Assembly (NCBI RefSeq): GCF_963583255.1
Contig: NC_084804.1
Span: 26,663,061 to 26,727,060 of the forward strand
Length of the DNA stretch: 64,000 nucleotides
Source of the DNA: Pyrus communis
Taxonomy: Eukaryota > Streptophyta > Magnoliopsida > Rosales > Rosaceae
Reading direction: 5' to 3'
Below, in pieces: positions 1-11,807 of the stretch (its first letter is position 1; each line of letters begins with the position of its first letter). Position numbers and translations under genes: made by a program. The notes beneath the pieces are model-generated. The model was not told the DNA's origin. It saw only the letters and a program-made list of their open reading frames with translations, and made no database searches.

Positions 1-16
1 ACGAAAACAACTAAAC

Positions 17-60
<44 letters not shown>

Positions 61-82
61 AAGGGATTAGCAAATTTTCTAA
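1..82 (-). other. Leader of an off-window minus-strand Athila-type element (E1)
   Basis: Untranslated leader between the PBS and the off-window gag of a minus-strand element. It holds a run of about 36 A (20-55). Its inner edge forms a dyad, GGGATTAG at 63-70 against CTAATCCC at 79-86, the same PBS-side stem seen in the other elements of this window. No coding potential is visible. Confidence 0.7.
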
Positions 83-100
83 TCCCCGGCAACGGCGCCA
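83..100 (-). other. Primer binding site of E1, tRNA-Asp type
   Basis: Read on the minus strand this is TGGCGCCGTTGCCGGGGA, an exact complement of the 3' end of plant tRNA-Asp including CCA. It lies 5 bases inside the LTR end, as expected for a Ty3/gypsy 5' LTR read leftwards. Confidence 0.9.
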
Positions 101-1459
101 AAATTTGATGTGAGAATTACTTGACACTCAAATTAAACCCTCTTTTTGTCAAATTGTAGTATAAGTATAAGTAGGGATCGTTCTGGACCGGGGATTAGGA
201 GGGATTATTAATCACTTGGATTTGACTTAAAAACGTAAAAACATAATATAAAACACTAAACTAGACTCAAAGAATGTAAAACTACACTTTAAAACACTAA
301 AACAAATCAAAAGACTCAAAATGCTTTAAAAACACAAACTAAATTGAATTCTAACTAAAATGAACATTAAAGCAAAAGGGGGATTGAGGTTTTTACGAAA
401 ATTGAAATAACGAAACAAGTTAATAAACTAGACAGAATGTAAATATGGAATTGATGAAATGGAATGAATGGATGATAGAATAGCTAAGGGGTTCATCTCC
501 ATACATGTTACACTTGCATACAAGATTGATTCTCAGTTGGTCTTTCGATAAATTATGAAACTCAACGCCCCGGGTTAATTAGGTCCGCTTAAATTAACCG
601 TCAAGTTCTCCTTAAGTTAATGAATTGGATGGGTTAGCGCAACGCAATTCACCACATTCTCCAAAAGTCCTTTACGTGAAAAGCACAATAAAGATACAAT
701 CAAAGATCATTAAGCATTATGAAAACTATAAGTGTTGACGAGGCATTCGTTACTATGGAATACGCATGAAACTTATGCCAAGAATTCGTTTAACGCGATT
801 GTTTATGAGCAACCTCCACTACTTGTGAATATAAGTTCGTAACGTTTAGGTGAAACTCACTTATATTCTAGCGTCATATTCATGCATGAAAATTAAGCTT
901 GCAATCTCAATGAACATACATAAATAAGTTATCAATCAAACAATTAAACGAATTGAATCCACAACTTATGAAATTCCAACGAAAGTTTAATCAATTCATA
1001 TGCAAGCATAAACATTTATTTCGAATCACCCCCTAGCTAAAGGGGGTTTTAGTTCCTCATTACGTTGAAATCAAAGAAACACCTAAACATTCCAACAACT
1101 CAAACTTGAATTGTATGAACGTTTAGGCACTCTTCTCTTTCATTCCTTATACGTACAAAACAAAGAGAATTAAAATGAAACATTGAAATCAAAGAATCAC
1201 CTAAACATTCCAACAACTCAAACTTGAATTGTATGAACGTTTAGGTCCTCTTCTCTTCCTCTTTATTATGGCACAAGGTCTAAGGTGAGGTTTGGGGGAT
1301 TATGGAAATGGTAGAGGAGTGGTTTGGAGGGTTGGGAAGTGGTGGAAATGGAAAGATGGTTTTGGATTCTAAGGGGACTCACGGCAAAGAGAAGGAATGG
1401 AAGTGTTTGTGGTGTGTTGTGTATGAAATGAGATGTTCTTGAATGAATGAATGCAAGGG

Positions 1460-1467
1460 TATTTATA
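1460..1467 (-). promoter_or_regulatory. Putative TATA box of the E1 LTR
   Basis: TATAAATA on the minus strand, preceded by a C/T-rich stretch as in the homologous LTRs at 8360 and 32209. It would separate U3 from R about 30 bp downstream. Confidence 0.6.
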
Positions 1468-2119
1468 GGAGTAGTGGAGGGAACATATGGTTGTTTGTTT
1501 AAGATGCAAGTGGCTAATTAATGATGGAAAAGTATGTGATTTAAAGGATGCAAAGTGAATGAATCATGAATCATTGTGGATGAAAGGTGGAAGTGCATGT
1601 GTTGATGACTAGGTTAGTGGGTGGAAATCTGAAAATGGCATATAGGAATGGGAGCTCACGGTTTGAATGTGTAAAGTGTGTGTGAATGCATGTGAAGATG
1701 CAATAAATAATGCATGTAGGGTTAGGAAATAATGAAGAAATGCATGTGAGATGTTTGGAAAGGAAATGGGAACCCACGACAATGAAGTTGTTTTGTGTTG
1801 TGAATTATGATGAATGCATGTGAGTTAAAGAGGGAGAATGATGGCTGAATGTGCATGTGAATTAGGTTGTGAAAACATGTGGAATGTGGCTGGAATTGAT
1901 GAGTAATGCACGGTTTTGTTGTTGGTTCTTTGGTGATGAATGCAATGATGAAATGGATGGGAGTGCATGTGTGTTAGGTGGTGTAATGATGAAGTGGGAA
2001 GTGGAAGAATGTGGTTGGAAATGGCTAAGGGGATGCACGGCTAGGAAGAAGAATGAATGATGTGCATGTGTGTGAATGCATGTGTTTAAATGGTTGAAAT
2101 GTGTAGATGATTATGAGTA

Positions 2120-2372
2120 TGATAAGTGATAAGTGAATGATATGTTAAGTGATAAATGAATGATATGTGGTGAGTGATAAGTGAATGGAAGTGATAAGTG
2201 ATAAGTGAATGGAAGTGATAAGTGAATGGTTTGATAAGTGATAAGTGAGTGGAAGTGATAAGTGATAAATGAATGATATGTTAAGTGATAAATGAATGAT
2301 ATGTGGTGAGTGATAAGTGAATGGAAGTGATAAGTGAAAAGTGAATGATATGATAAGTGAATGCTTTAAGTG
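2120..2372. repeat. GATAAGTGAATG minisatellite inside the E1 LTR
   Basis: Degenerate tandem array of 12-14 bp units (GATAAGTGAATGG, GATAAATGAATGATATG and similar) in U3. A shorter form of the same array occurs in the LTRs at about 7780-7850, 31405-31495 and 39575-39650, so the E1 copy is an expansion. Open frames reading SLITSIHLSL through it are repeat artefacts. Confidence 0.8.
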
Positions 2373-2759
2373 TTTAAAATAGGGAACAAAGCCCTTCCTT
2401 GCATGGCAAGGAAGGGGGACACAAGGAAACACAGGACAATGTCCTAAGGTTGCAAGGAATGTTGTTTTTGTGTTCTAAAATGCGTAGGAGTCTTCAATGA
2501 TGCTTAAACATGAGGTCTTTTAGGATTTAACTTTCCTACTTCAAGTCTTTAATTTCGTCCATCCTCTTGGCTCCAAGCATATGATATCCATTCCAATCTC
2601 TAATTTGCTCCAAAAGGCTCCAAAAGTCATTCTTTTGCATACCTTGCCCTTAGAACCTGAAAACACACAAAAGAAGCATAAAGGACTAAAATAACTAGAG
2701 AAACATAACGTAAATGCACGAGAACAAGCCATTTAAGTCGCATGAATATGCTCCTATCA

Positions 2760-4010
2760 GTGCACAATGAGGAACATTCCCAGATGAGCAATTGATGTCC
2801 ATTGAGGTAAGAGAGCCATGGTATGAAGATTTGGTGAATTATTTGGTGTCTAAACAAGTTCCAAACACCCTGAACAAGCACCAACGTGATAAACTCAAGA
2901 AGGATGCACGGTTTTATATGTGGGATGACCCATATTTGTGGAAATATTGCTCTGATTAGATTCTTCGTAGGTGTGTGCATGATTGTGAGTTTAATTCAAT
3001 TTTAACTTTTTGTCACACTTATGCATGTAGGGGTCACTTTGGCATGCAACGCACATCCCTTAAGGTGTTAGAATGTGGATTTTATTGGCCTACAATCTTT
3101 AAAGATGCTAGAACTTTTTGTATGACTTGTGATCATTGTCAAAGAATGGGCAATATAGGTGCAAGGGATCAAATGCCGCAGACCCCTATGTTCAATGTTG
3201 AAATTTTTGATGTATGGGGCATTGATTTCATGGGTCATTTTCCTTCTTCATATGGTTTCACTTATATTTTGCTTGCTGTTGATTATGTCTCAAAATGGGT
3301 GGAAGCAAAAGCCACCCGTACTAATGATTCTAGAGTGGGTGCAAATTTCATCAAAACTAACATCTTCTTTAGATTTGGGATGCCTAGAGTGCTCATAAGT
3401 GATGGAAGGTCTCATTTTTGTAATCGCACCATTGAGGCGCTGCTGAAGAAATATAATGTCACACATAAGGTTTCAACACCTTATCACCCTCAAACAAATG
3501 GCCAAGGCGAGGTTTCCAATAGATAAATTAAGCAAATTTTGAAGAAGACCGTTGGGCCAACAAGAAAGGATTGGAGCTTGCGTTTGGAGGATGCATTGTG
3601 GGCATATCGTACGGCCTACAAAACACCCATTGGGATGTCCCCATTTCGGCTTATCTATGGCAAACCATGCCATCTTCCCATGGAATTAGAACATAAGTCA
3701 CATTGGGCTGTCAAAACATTTAACATGCACATAGATGCGGTCAGAATTCATAGGAAGCTCCAATTGAATGAACTTGAAGAGATTAGGCATGAAGCTTATG
3801 AGAATGCTCGCATTTACAAGGAGAAGACCAAGGCATTCCATGACAAGATGATTCATAGCAAAACATTCTCCATAGGGCAGAAAATGTTACTTTTCAATTC
3901 CCGCCTTCGTTTGTTTCCTGGTAAGTTGCGTTCTAAGTGGATTGGTCCTTTTGTTATTACTAATGTTTTTCCATATGGTGCAGTCCAAATCCAAAGCTTA
4001 AGGAATGGCT
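2760..4010 (+). pseudogene. Element C pol remnant: RNase H tail and integrase (broken)
   Basis: This is the 3' part of an Athila-type pol. Order: the RNase H-integrase linker, an integrase zinc finger (ACRGHFG ... CMTCDHC at about 3013-3140), and the catalytic core with D in WGIDFMG (about 3220), D in LISDGRSHF (about 3402) and E in TNGQGEVSN (about 3512). The C-terminal part has a GPF module (LRSKWIGPF, about 3930-3955). In-frame stops at about 2957 (CSD*ILRR) and 3523 (SNR*IN) make it non-functional. E1 cuts it off on the left at 2759/2760. The 3' UTR follows at once. Confidence 0.92.
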
Positions 4011-5514
4011 AAGAATTCATGGTGAATGGGCATCGTTTGAAGCCATATTATGAGAATGTTGAAGGCCAGATTGTGAAGGATGTACCCCTCCATGATGTGG
4101 GTTCCAATAGAGCTTAAGAAGAGGTATCGTCCGGCTGGAAGACGTTAAAGCAAGCGCTTCTTGGGAGGTAACCCATGCGTTCAAATAAAGAAGACTTAGG
4201 CAATCCAACAATCCACAACCAGATTTGCGTTCCTAAACCCTTATCTTTATTGCTTTTCCTTTGCCATGATAGTTGTGTTTGTTAGTTTATGTTGCTTGTT
4301 TGAATGTGAGTCTTTGCTTAAAATATTGAGGACAATGTTTGATTGATGTGTAAGGGGTGGTACACAAGCTGTTTTTGCATGATTTTCGTGGGATTTTATC
4401 ACCTATCACTTATAATGTTGTTTCTCATTGTTTTTTAGTGTTTTTAGTGTGTTTTGAAGTGTTTTTATGTCTCTTATTCAGAAAATACGAAAATTTGAAA
4501 AAACTTTGACAAACAGTTTTGAAAAACCCAAAAAGAGTTGTTTTAGTGTTGTTTTTGTGTGATTGTTTTTTCCTTAGGGTACCTTCCAACACAATGATGA
4601 GGATTTGGTTTTTAATTGCATGACTATTAAAGAAAGTTACAAACATGCATAGAAGTTTGATTTACTCTTTAGTTTATGCTTAGTTATAGTTGTTGTTTAC
4701 GAATTCACATGTAATCACAAAGAAAAGAATCAGTTTTTGTAACATGCTTGAAGAAAGGAACTCAAACTAACGCTACAACCCCGAGAGACTTGAGCCTAAA
4801 CTTTGTTTGGAGAGTTATAAATCTGTGGATTATTGTTTTCTAAAGTCGTTGCATGACTCATTATTCTTTGCTTGGTTGCTACTTAGAATGCGTTTCATCA
4901 TTATAGTTCCAAATACTAGAACTCATGCCCATTTCATTCAAAGCATGATATTGATTGCATAACATACAATAACATGAAGTTGTTTAGTTAAGCCAAAGCC
5001 AAAAAGCCTAACTATTTTGCATATGTACTGTAGGATTAACCCTTTTGAGCCTTATCTAGCCTATTTTCTTTGTTAACCACATTATCCTCACCTAGCCTAG
5101 ATTAGGACTGTCCATACCCTTGTTCTTAAAGGATAATGAAGCAGGACTTAAGAGGAATTCCTTTTGACTTACATATTGCAGAAAACAATTGTGGGGGAGT
5201 ATAAAAGGGCATGGCGAAGAAAGAAAAAAAAAAGAAAAAAAAGAAAAAAACTAGAAGAAAAGTTGTGAAAAGAAAGAAAAAGAGTTCAGAAATAAGTGAG
5301 AATGAACTCACAAGTATTGATTGTTGAAGAAAGGGTCCAAAAAGTTTGAATTTGACCCTAAGTTTTGTGTCAATCTTCCCTTTGTGTTTAAAAGTTGATT
5401 TATGCATCAAAAGTGAATTCTAAGTGTCAATTTCATTAATTTGCTTCCTATTGCTTTAAGAACCTTTGAGTATCCTTTACCTTTCTTTGTTAGCCAATAT
5501 CTTAGCATCACTAC
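4011..5514 (+). other. Element C 3' untranslated region, first part
   Basis: Non-coding region between integrase and the 3' LTR. It carries the family landmarks in order: a GGAGGTAACCC block (about 4164), TTGAGGACAATGTTTG (about 4326), a block with ACCTTCCAACACAATGATGAGG (about 4570-4600) and a PPT-like tract ATTGTGGGGGAGT at about 5189. It is homologous to 41011-42821 in element A. It is interrupted at 5514 by an LTR in a fold-back and resumes at 11099. Confidence 0.85.
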
Positions 5515-5871
5515 TGATAGGAGCATATTCATGCGACTTAAATGGCTTGTTCTCGTGCATTTACGTTATGTTTCTTTAGTTATTTTAGTACTTTAAGCTA
5601 TTTTCGTGTGTTTGTAGGTCCAAAGGGCTAAAGGAGCAAAAAGATGCATTTTGGAGACTTTTGGAGCACTTTTGGGCTAAGGATGGATAGCTTATGCTTG
5701 GAGCCAAAGTGTTGGACGAAATTGAAGACCTAATTGAAGACCAAAGTGTTGGAACCTTGTTCCCTTTAGTTTTAGGACATTTAAACCTTTCCTAATCCCA
5801 ATCATGCCATGCATTCACACCATTCTCTCCCAAAACCGTGCATCTCCACAATCCCATTCATCACCACTTTC
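5005..5871 (+). repeat. Left arm of an inverted duplication (C UTR plus LTR start)
   Basis: These bases (510 bp of C 3' UTR followed by the first 357 bp of an LTR) recur in reverse complement at 10238-11098 with only scattered differences by eye: poly-T length and one base near the LTR start. The UTR/LTR joint at 5514/5515 is mirrored exactly at 10589/10590, so the whole unit was duplicated and inverted after the LTR was already in the UTR. Confidence 0.85.
5515..5871 (+). mobile_element. LTR 5' fragment (plus strand) within the fold-back
   Basis: Starts TGATAGGAGCATATTCATGCG and follows the LTR for 357 bp. It then switches abruptly, near CATCACCACTTT, to LTR sequence in the opposite orientation. 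No PPT precedes it, so it is an insertion in the UTR of element C and not C's own 3' LTR. Confidence 0.8.
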
Positions 5872-8359
5872 TGGGCAGTATTGAGTATAAACACAAATTT
5901 GGACGAAATTAAGTTGTAACTTGACTCAAGACTCTTAAAAACACAAACTAAATTGATTTCTAACTAATTTGACATTAAAGTAAAGGGGGATTTAGGTTTA
6001 TACGAAATTAAATTAAATGAACAAATTGCAATTAAAACATAATGTAAATATGAAATGGAATGAATGGATGATAGAATAGCTAAGGGGTTCATCTCCATAC
6101 ATGTTACACTTGCATAATAAAATGATTTCCAATTGCATTTCAATAAACCATGACTTCTCAACGCTCCAAGTTAATTAGGTCCGCTTAAATTAACTTTCAG
6201 ATTTCCCTAGATTCATTGGATTGAATGGAATACGCATTACAACCAAATTATTCCTAATCAAAGTCCCTAACTATGGAATACGCATGATAGAGACATTCAA
6301 CAAAGATCATTAAGTTCAACGGAAATCATAAACATCGACGAGGCATTCGTTACTATGGAATACGCATGAAACTTATGCCAAGAATTCATTTAACGCGATT
6401 GTTTATAAGCAACCTCCACTACTTGTGAATATAAGTTCATAACTATGAGGTGAAACTCACTTATATTCTAGCGTCATATTCATGCATGAAAATTAAGCGT
6501 GCACTCTCAATAAACATACATAAATAAGTTATCAATCAAACAGTTAAACAAATTGAATCCACAACTTATGAAACGCAATTAGAAGTAATCAAATCAAAAT
6601 GCAAGCATAAACATATATTTCGAATCCCCCCTAGCCAAGGGGGGTTTAGTTCCTCATACGTACAAAATAAAGAGAATCAAAGAAACACCTAAACATTCCA
6701 ACAACTCAAACTTGAATTGTATGAACGTTTAGGCACTCTTCTCTTCCATTCCTCATTCGTACAAAACAAAGAGTATTGAAATTAAACATTGAAATCAAAG
6801 AAACACCTAAACATTCCAACAACTCAAACTTGAATTGTATGAACGTTTAGGCACTCTTCTCTTCCTCTTCGTTGTAGCACAAGGTCTAAGGATAGTTTGA
6901 TGGTGTGAATGGTTTGGGGAGTGGTGAAAATGGAAGGATGGTGTTTGGATTGTAAGGGAGAGCACGGCAAGGGTGGTTTGATGTCTACATTCTGAATTAG
7001 AAGAGTTTTTGAGACTGAAATGTGTATGAATGAGAATGAATGCAATGGATGCTTATTTATAGGTGAAATGGGGGGAACATGACAGCTAGGAGGGAATGTG
7101 GCTGCATGTTTGAATGATTAAAGGATGCATGTGGGTTGGAATTGCATGTGCAATGAATATGTGGCTGCATGTGCAAGGGGACAATCTGAAAATGCATGTG
7201 AAAACATGTGTTGGCTGCAATGATGAAATGGATGGGAGTGCATGTGCAATGTTTTAAAGGATGGAATGCATGTGAATATGATGGAAATCTGATGGGAACT
7301 CACGGCAAGGATGATTTCTGGTGGTGAATAGGTGTATGTTTGAATGATTAAAGGGACATGTGGGTTGGAAATGATGAAGGAAATTCATGTGAGTGACAAC
7401 TAGATATGTTGATGAATGCATGTGGAATTGGAAATGTGATAGGAGCATATTCATGCGACTTAAATGGCTTGTTCCCGTGCATTTACGTTATGTTTCTCTC
7501 GTTATTTTAGTCCTTTATGCTTCTTTTGTGTGTTTTCAGGTTCTAAGGGCCTAGGGAGCAAGAAAGTGCATTTTGAGGCCATTTGGAGCATTTTTGGGCA
7601 TGGATTGGATAGCTTATCCATGGAGCCAAGAGGATGGACGAATTTGAAGGCCTTGTATGCACTTGAAGACACAAAACAATGGCTCTAGCCCAATCAAACA
7701 CATTATGCCATACAAACCAACCTATTTTAGGCCCATCCTATGTACTTAAACCCTAGCCCTTTAAACTAATTCATTTATCACTTATCAAACCATTCACTTA
7801 TCACTCACCACATATCATTCACTTATCACTTAACATATCATTCATTTATTTCACTTCCATACTCCTCTTAATTCCACATGCATTCTCACACATGCACATC
7901 ATTCACTCACATTTCCACCATTCATTCTTTATTCCTTTCCAAACATCTCACATGCATTTCCACCTTCCTACTTCATCATTTCACCACATTCTCCCTCTTT
8001 AACTCACATGCATTCATCATAATTCACAACACAAAACAACTTCATTGCCGTGGGTTCCCATTTCCTTTCCAAACATCTCACATGCATTTCTTCATTATTT
8101 CCTAACCCTACATGCATTATTTATTGCATCTTCACATGCATTCACACACACTTTACACATTCAAACCGTGAGCTCCCATTCCTATATGCCATTTTCAGAT
8201 TTCCACCCACTAACCTAGTCATCAACACATGCACTTCCACCTTTCATCCACAATGATTCATGATTCATTCACTTTGCATCCTTTAAATCACATACTTTTC
8301 CATCATTAATTAGCCACTTGCATCTTAAACAAACAACCATATGTTCCCTCCACTACTCC

Positions 8360-8367
8360 TATAAATA
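8360..8367 (+). promoter_or_regulatory. Putative TATA box of solo LTR L
   Basis: TATAAATA at the end of a C/T-rich stretch. The RY-rich U3 lies upstream, and the two 46-bp dyads lie about 220 and 340 bp downstream, in the expected transcribed R-U5 part. The matching site in the B1 LTR is at 32209-32216. Confidence 0.6.
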
Positions 8368-8581
8368 CCCTTGCATTCATTCATTCAAGAACATCTCATT
8401 CACAACACAACACACCACAAACACTTCCATTCCTTCTCTTTGCCGTGAGTCCCCTTAAAATCCAAAACCATCTTTCCATTTCCACCACTTCCCAACCCTC
8501 CAAACCACTCCTCTACCATTTCCATAATTCCCCAAACCTCACCTTAGACCTTGTGCTACAACAACGAGGAAGATAAGAGGG

Positions 8582-8745
8582 CCTAAACGTTCATACAATT
8601 CAAGTTTGAGTTGTTGGAATGTTTAGGTGTTTCTTTGATTTCAAAGTTTAAATTCAATTCTCTTTGTTTTGTACGTATGAGGAATGGAAGAGAAGAGTGC
8701 CTAAACGTTCATACAATTCAAGTTTGAGTTGTTGGAATGTTTAGG
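8582..8745. repeat. Tandemly duplicated 46-bp dyad in the LTR
   Basis: Two copies (8582-8627 and 8700-8745) of a segment that begins CCTAAACGTTC and ends GGAATGTTTAGG. It is an imperfect inverted repeat of itself. The 118-bp period is conserved in E1 (1082, 1200), M (6688, 6806) and the B1 LTR (32451, 32568). J has only one copy per LTR (48196, 54158). Confidence 0.8.
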
Positions 8746-10237
8746 TGTTTCTTTAATTTCAAAGTTATGAGGAAATAAACCCCCCCTTTAGCTAGGGGGT
8801 GATTCGAAATAAATGTTTATACTTGCATTTTGATTTGATTACCTTTCGTTGGAATTTCATAAGTTTTGAATTCAATTTGTTTAACCGTTTGATTGATAAC
8901 TTATTTATGAATGTTTATTAAGAATGCGCGCTTAATTTTCATGCATAAATATGACGCTAGAATATAAGTGAATTTCACCTAATCGTTATGAACTTATATT
9001 CACAAGTAGTGGAGGTTGCTTATAAACAATCGCGTTAAACGAATTCTTGGCATAAGTTTCATGCGTATTCCATAGTAACGAATGCCTCGTCAACACTTAT
9101 AGTTTTCATAATGCTTAATGATCTTTGATTGTATCTTTATTGTGCTTTTCACGTAAAGGACTTTTGGAGAATGTGGTGAATTGCGTTGCGCTAACCCATC
9201 CAATTCATTAACTTAAGGAGAACTTGACGGTTAATTTAAGCGGACCTAATTAACCCGGGGCGTTGAGTTTCATAATTTATCGAAAGACCAACTGAGAATC
9301 AATCTTGTATGCAAGTGTAACATGTATGGAGATGAACCCCTTAGCTAGCATTCATCCATAAATTTCATATTTACATTCTGTCTAGTTTATTAACTTGTTT
9401 CGTTATTTCAATTTTCGTAAAAACCTCAATCCCCCTTTTGCTTTAATGTTCATTTTAGTTAGAATTCAATTTAGTTTGTGTTTTTAAAGCATTTTGAGTT
9501 TTTGGTTTGTCTTAGTGTTTTAAACTTTAATTTTGCATTCTTTGAGTCTAGTTTAGTGTTTTAAACTTTATTTTACGTTTTTGAGTCAGTTTCCAAGAGA
9601 TTTGCAATCCCTCCTAATCCCCGGTCCAGAACGATCCCTCACTTATCCATTCTACTACAATTGACAAAAAGAGGGTTTAATTTGTGTGCGTAAAAACCAC
9701 GCATCAAAATGATGAAGGAAATGCATGTGAGTGACAACTAGATATGTTGATGAATGCATGTGGAATGTTTGTGGTGAGTGAATGTGCACAGCAATGAGTG
9801 AATATGGTGGTGAATGTGGCTGATTTGATTTATGGAAGATGCATGTGGATTAAAGGTGAGTGAATGATTATGGAATGCAATCTGAAATGGGAGATGGAAT
9901 GGGATGCACGGCAATGATGGGTTGTTTTGTGTTGGTGGATGATTAAAAGTGCATGTGGGTGAATGTGTGGCTGCATGGGTGAATGATTATAAATGCATGT
10001 GAATTGTGGCTGGAATGAAGGTGTTTTGCATGTGAATTAAAGAGTAAATGCATGTGAATTAAAAAGTGAATGCATGTGCAATGACAGCTAGGTTGAATAT
10101 GCATGTGGAATGGCTGATTTATTTGAAGATGCTTGTGCAATGAAGTGGAATGACAGCTAGGTTATGATGATGAATGCATGTGAATAGGAAAGCATGTGGA
10201 TTTAATGGTTTAAAGGGTGAATGCATGTGGATGCATG

Positions 10238-11098
10238 TGGTGATGAATGGGATTGTGGAGATGCACGGTTTTGGGAGAGAATGGTGTGAATGCATGGCAT
10301 GATTGGGATTAGGAAAGGTTTAAATGTCCTAAAACTAAAGGGAACAAGGTTCCAACACTTTGGTCTTCAATTAGGTCTTCAATTTCGTCCAACACTTTGG
10401 CTCCAAGCATAAGCTATCCATCCTTAGCCCAAAAGTGCTCCAAAAGTCTCCAAAATGCATCTTTTTGCTCCTTTAGCCCTTTGGACCTACAAACACACGA
10501 AAATAGCTTAAAGTACTAAAATAACTAAAGAAACATAACGTAAATACACGAGAACAAGCCATTTAAGTCGCATGAATATGCTCCTATCAGTAGTGATGCT
10601 AAGATATTGGCTAACAAAGAAAGGTAAAGGATACTCAAAGGTTCTTAAAGCAATAGGAAGCAAATTAATGAAATTGACACTTAGAATTCACTTTTGATGC
10701 ATAAATCAACTTTTAAACACAAAGGGAAGATTGACACAAAACTTAGGGTCAAATTCAAACTTTTTGGACCCTTTCTTCAACAATCAATACTTGTGAGTTC
10801 ATTCTCACTTATTTCTGAACTCTTTTTCTTTCTTTTCACAACTTTTCTTCTAGTTTTTTCTTTTTTTTCTTTTTTTTTTCTTTCTTCGCCATGCCCTTTT
10901 ATACTCCCCCACAATTGTTTTCTGCAATATGTAAGTCAAAAGGAATTCCTCTTAAGTCCTGCTTCATTATCCTTTAAGAACAAGGGTATGGACAGTCCTA
11001 ATCTAGGCTAGGTGAAGATAATGTGGTTAACAAAGAAAATAGGCTAGATAAGGCTCAAAAGGGTTAATCCTACAGTACATATGCAAAATAGTTAGGCT
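10238..11098 (-). repeat. Right arm of the inverted duplication
   Basis: Reverse complement of 5005-5871: LTR start (10238-10589), then C 3' UTR backwards (10590-11098). At 11098/11099 the sequence flips back to the plus strand at a point equivalent to 5337, so 178 bp of UTR (5337-5514) exists here three times: 5337-5514 forward, inside this arm inverted, and 11099-11276 forward. Confidence 0.85.
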
Positions 11099-11807
11099 CC
11101 AAAAAGTTTGAATTTGACCCTAAGTTTTGTGTCAATCTTCCCTTTGTGTTTAAAAGTTGATTTATGCATCAAAAGTGAATTCTAAGTGTCAATTTCATTA
11201 ATTTGCTTCCTATTGCTTTAAGAACCTTTGAGTATCCTTTACCTTTCTTTGTTAGCCAATATCTTAGCATCACTACAACCTTTAGACTTCTATCTTGATG
11301 TTATGTGTTCAATATGTGGAGTTTGAAATTGGTATGAGCATATGGAATCCCTGGTTCTCGTTCTAAGTAGTAGCATTCCATTCATGAGATCATATACATA
11401 TCATTTTAATATTTCCAGAAAATGATTTCTTTGTTATAAAATATGTGAGTGCTAGTCTACATGTTTACATCAATCTTCTCACATATACCTAGTGTAGGGA
11501 GTGGAGTCAGAAAATCTATGTGAAAATAGAGAGTACATCTAGTGAGGAATTGAGGGAATTCTCTAAGGCATGTTACTACATTCAAAATGTTGTTTTAATT
11601 GATTAAATGTGAGCTAGTAAGTGGTAGACGTGGTTAAGTGTTTGCTTAAGTGTAAGGAGAGCTAAAATCTGAGGGAGTAGTGTTCTTTAATGTGTCTTGT
11701 TCATTGGAAATCCCTGAGGTAAATGTTGGAAGGTCTAGATTGTGTTTTGTTTGTTTTGTTTGTTTTGTTTTGCTCGAGGACTAGCAAAAGCTAAGTGTGG
11801 GGGAATT
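11099..11807 (+). other. Element C 3' untranslated region, second part, with PPT
   Basis: Continues the UTR of C (compare 42120-42836 in element A) up to the conserved GCTCGAGGACTAGCAAAAGC block. It ends in the polypurine tract AAGTGTGGGGGAATT (11793-11807), which abuts the 3' LTR and would prime plus-strand DNA synthesis. Confidence 0.85.

Larger units (their letters stand above)
106..2759 (-). mobile_element. 5' LTR of E1 (minus strand), inserted in the pol of element C
   Basis: The LTR starts TGATAGGAGCATATT at 2759 and ends CATCA at 106, next to the PBS, so the element body lies to the left outside the window. At 2654 bp it is the longest LTR here. It contains a minus-strand TATA box (1460-1467), two copies of a 46-bp dyad 118 bp apart (1082-1127, 1200-1245), many TGCATG/CATGCA motifs (about 1580-2090) and a GATAAGTGAATG-type tandem repeat (about 2120-2372). 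To its right the sequence is plus-strand pol of another element, which shows it is an insertion. The other end and the target duplication are off-window. Short open frames inside are not genes. Confidence 0.88.
7437..9706 (+). mobile_element. Solo LTR L, 2270 bp, with target duplication AAATG
   Basis: A complete LTR from TGATAGGAGCATATT to CGCATCA, flanked directly by AAATG on both sides (7432-7436, 9707-9711). There is no PBS or PPT next to it, so it is a solo LTR left by recombination between two LTRs of one element. TATA at 8360-8367, the 46-bp dyad at 8582-8627 and again at 8700-8745, eight CATGCA motifs between 7870 and 8240. Confidence 0.92.
5872..10589 (-). mobile_element. LTR M (minus strand), split by a solo LTR
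   Basis: A minus-strand LTR starting TGATAGGA at 10589 and running left. Its last 150 or so bp (the end next to the PBS) are missing at 5872. It carries the duplicated 46-bp dyad (6688-6733, 6806-6851) and a minus-strand TATA box (7054-7061). The solo LTR at 7437-9706 splits it. On both sides of that insertion lies a native roughly 66-bp tandem repeat (7365-7431, 9707-9765) that predates it. Confidence 0.82.

Noticed and set aside
83..100. A tRNA-Asp gene, since the bases match its 3' end
   Set aside because: Only 18 bases match and no cloverleaf follows. The position is that of a primer binding site.
2145..2432. 95-codon minus-strand frame
   Set aside because: Translation of the GATAAGTGAATG minisatellite in an LTR.
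5126..5410. 94-codon minus-strand frame, repeated at 10694-11011
   Set aside because: Reverse reading of the element C 3' UTR, duplicated by the fold-back and interrupted by poly-T slippage.
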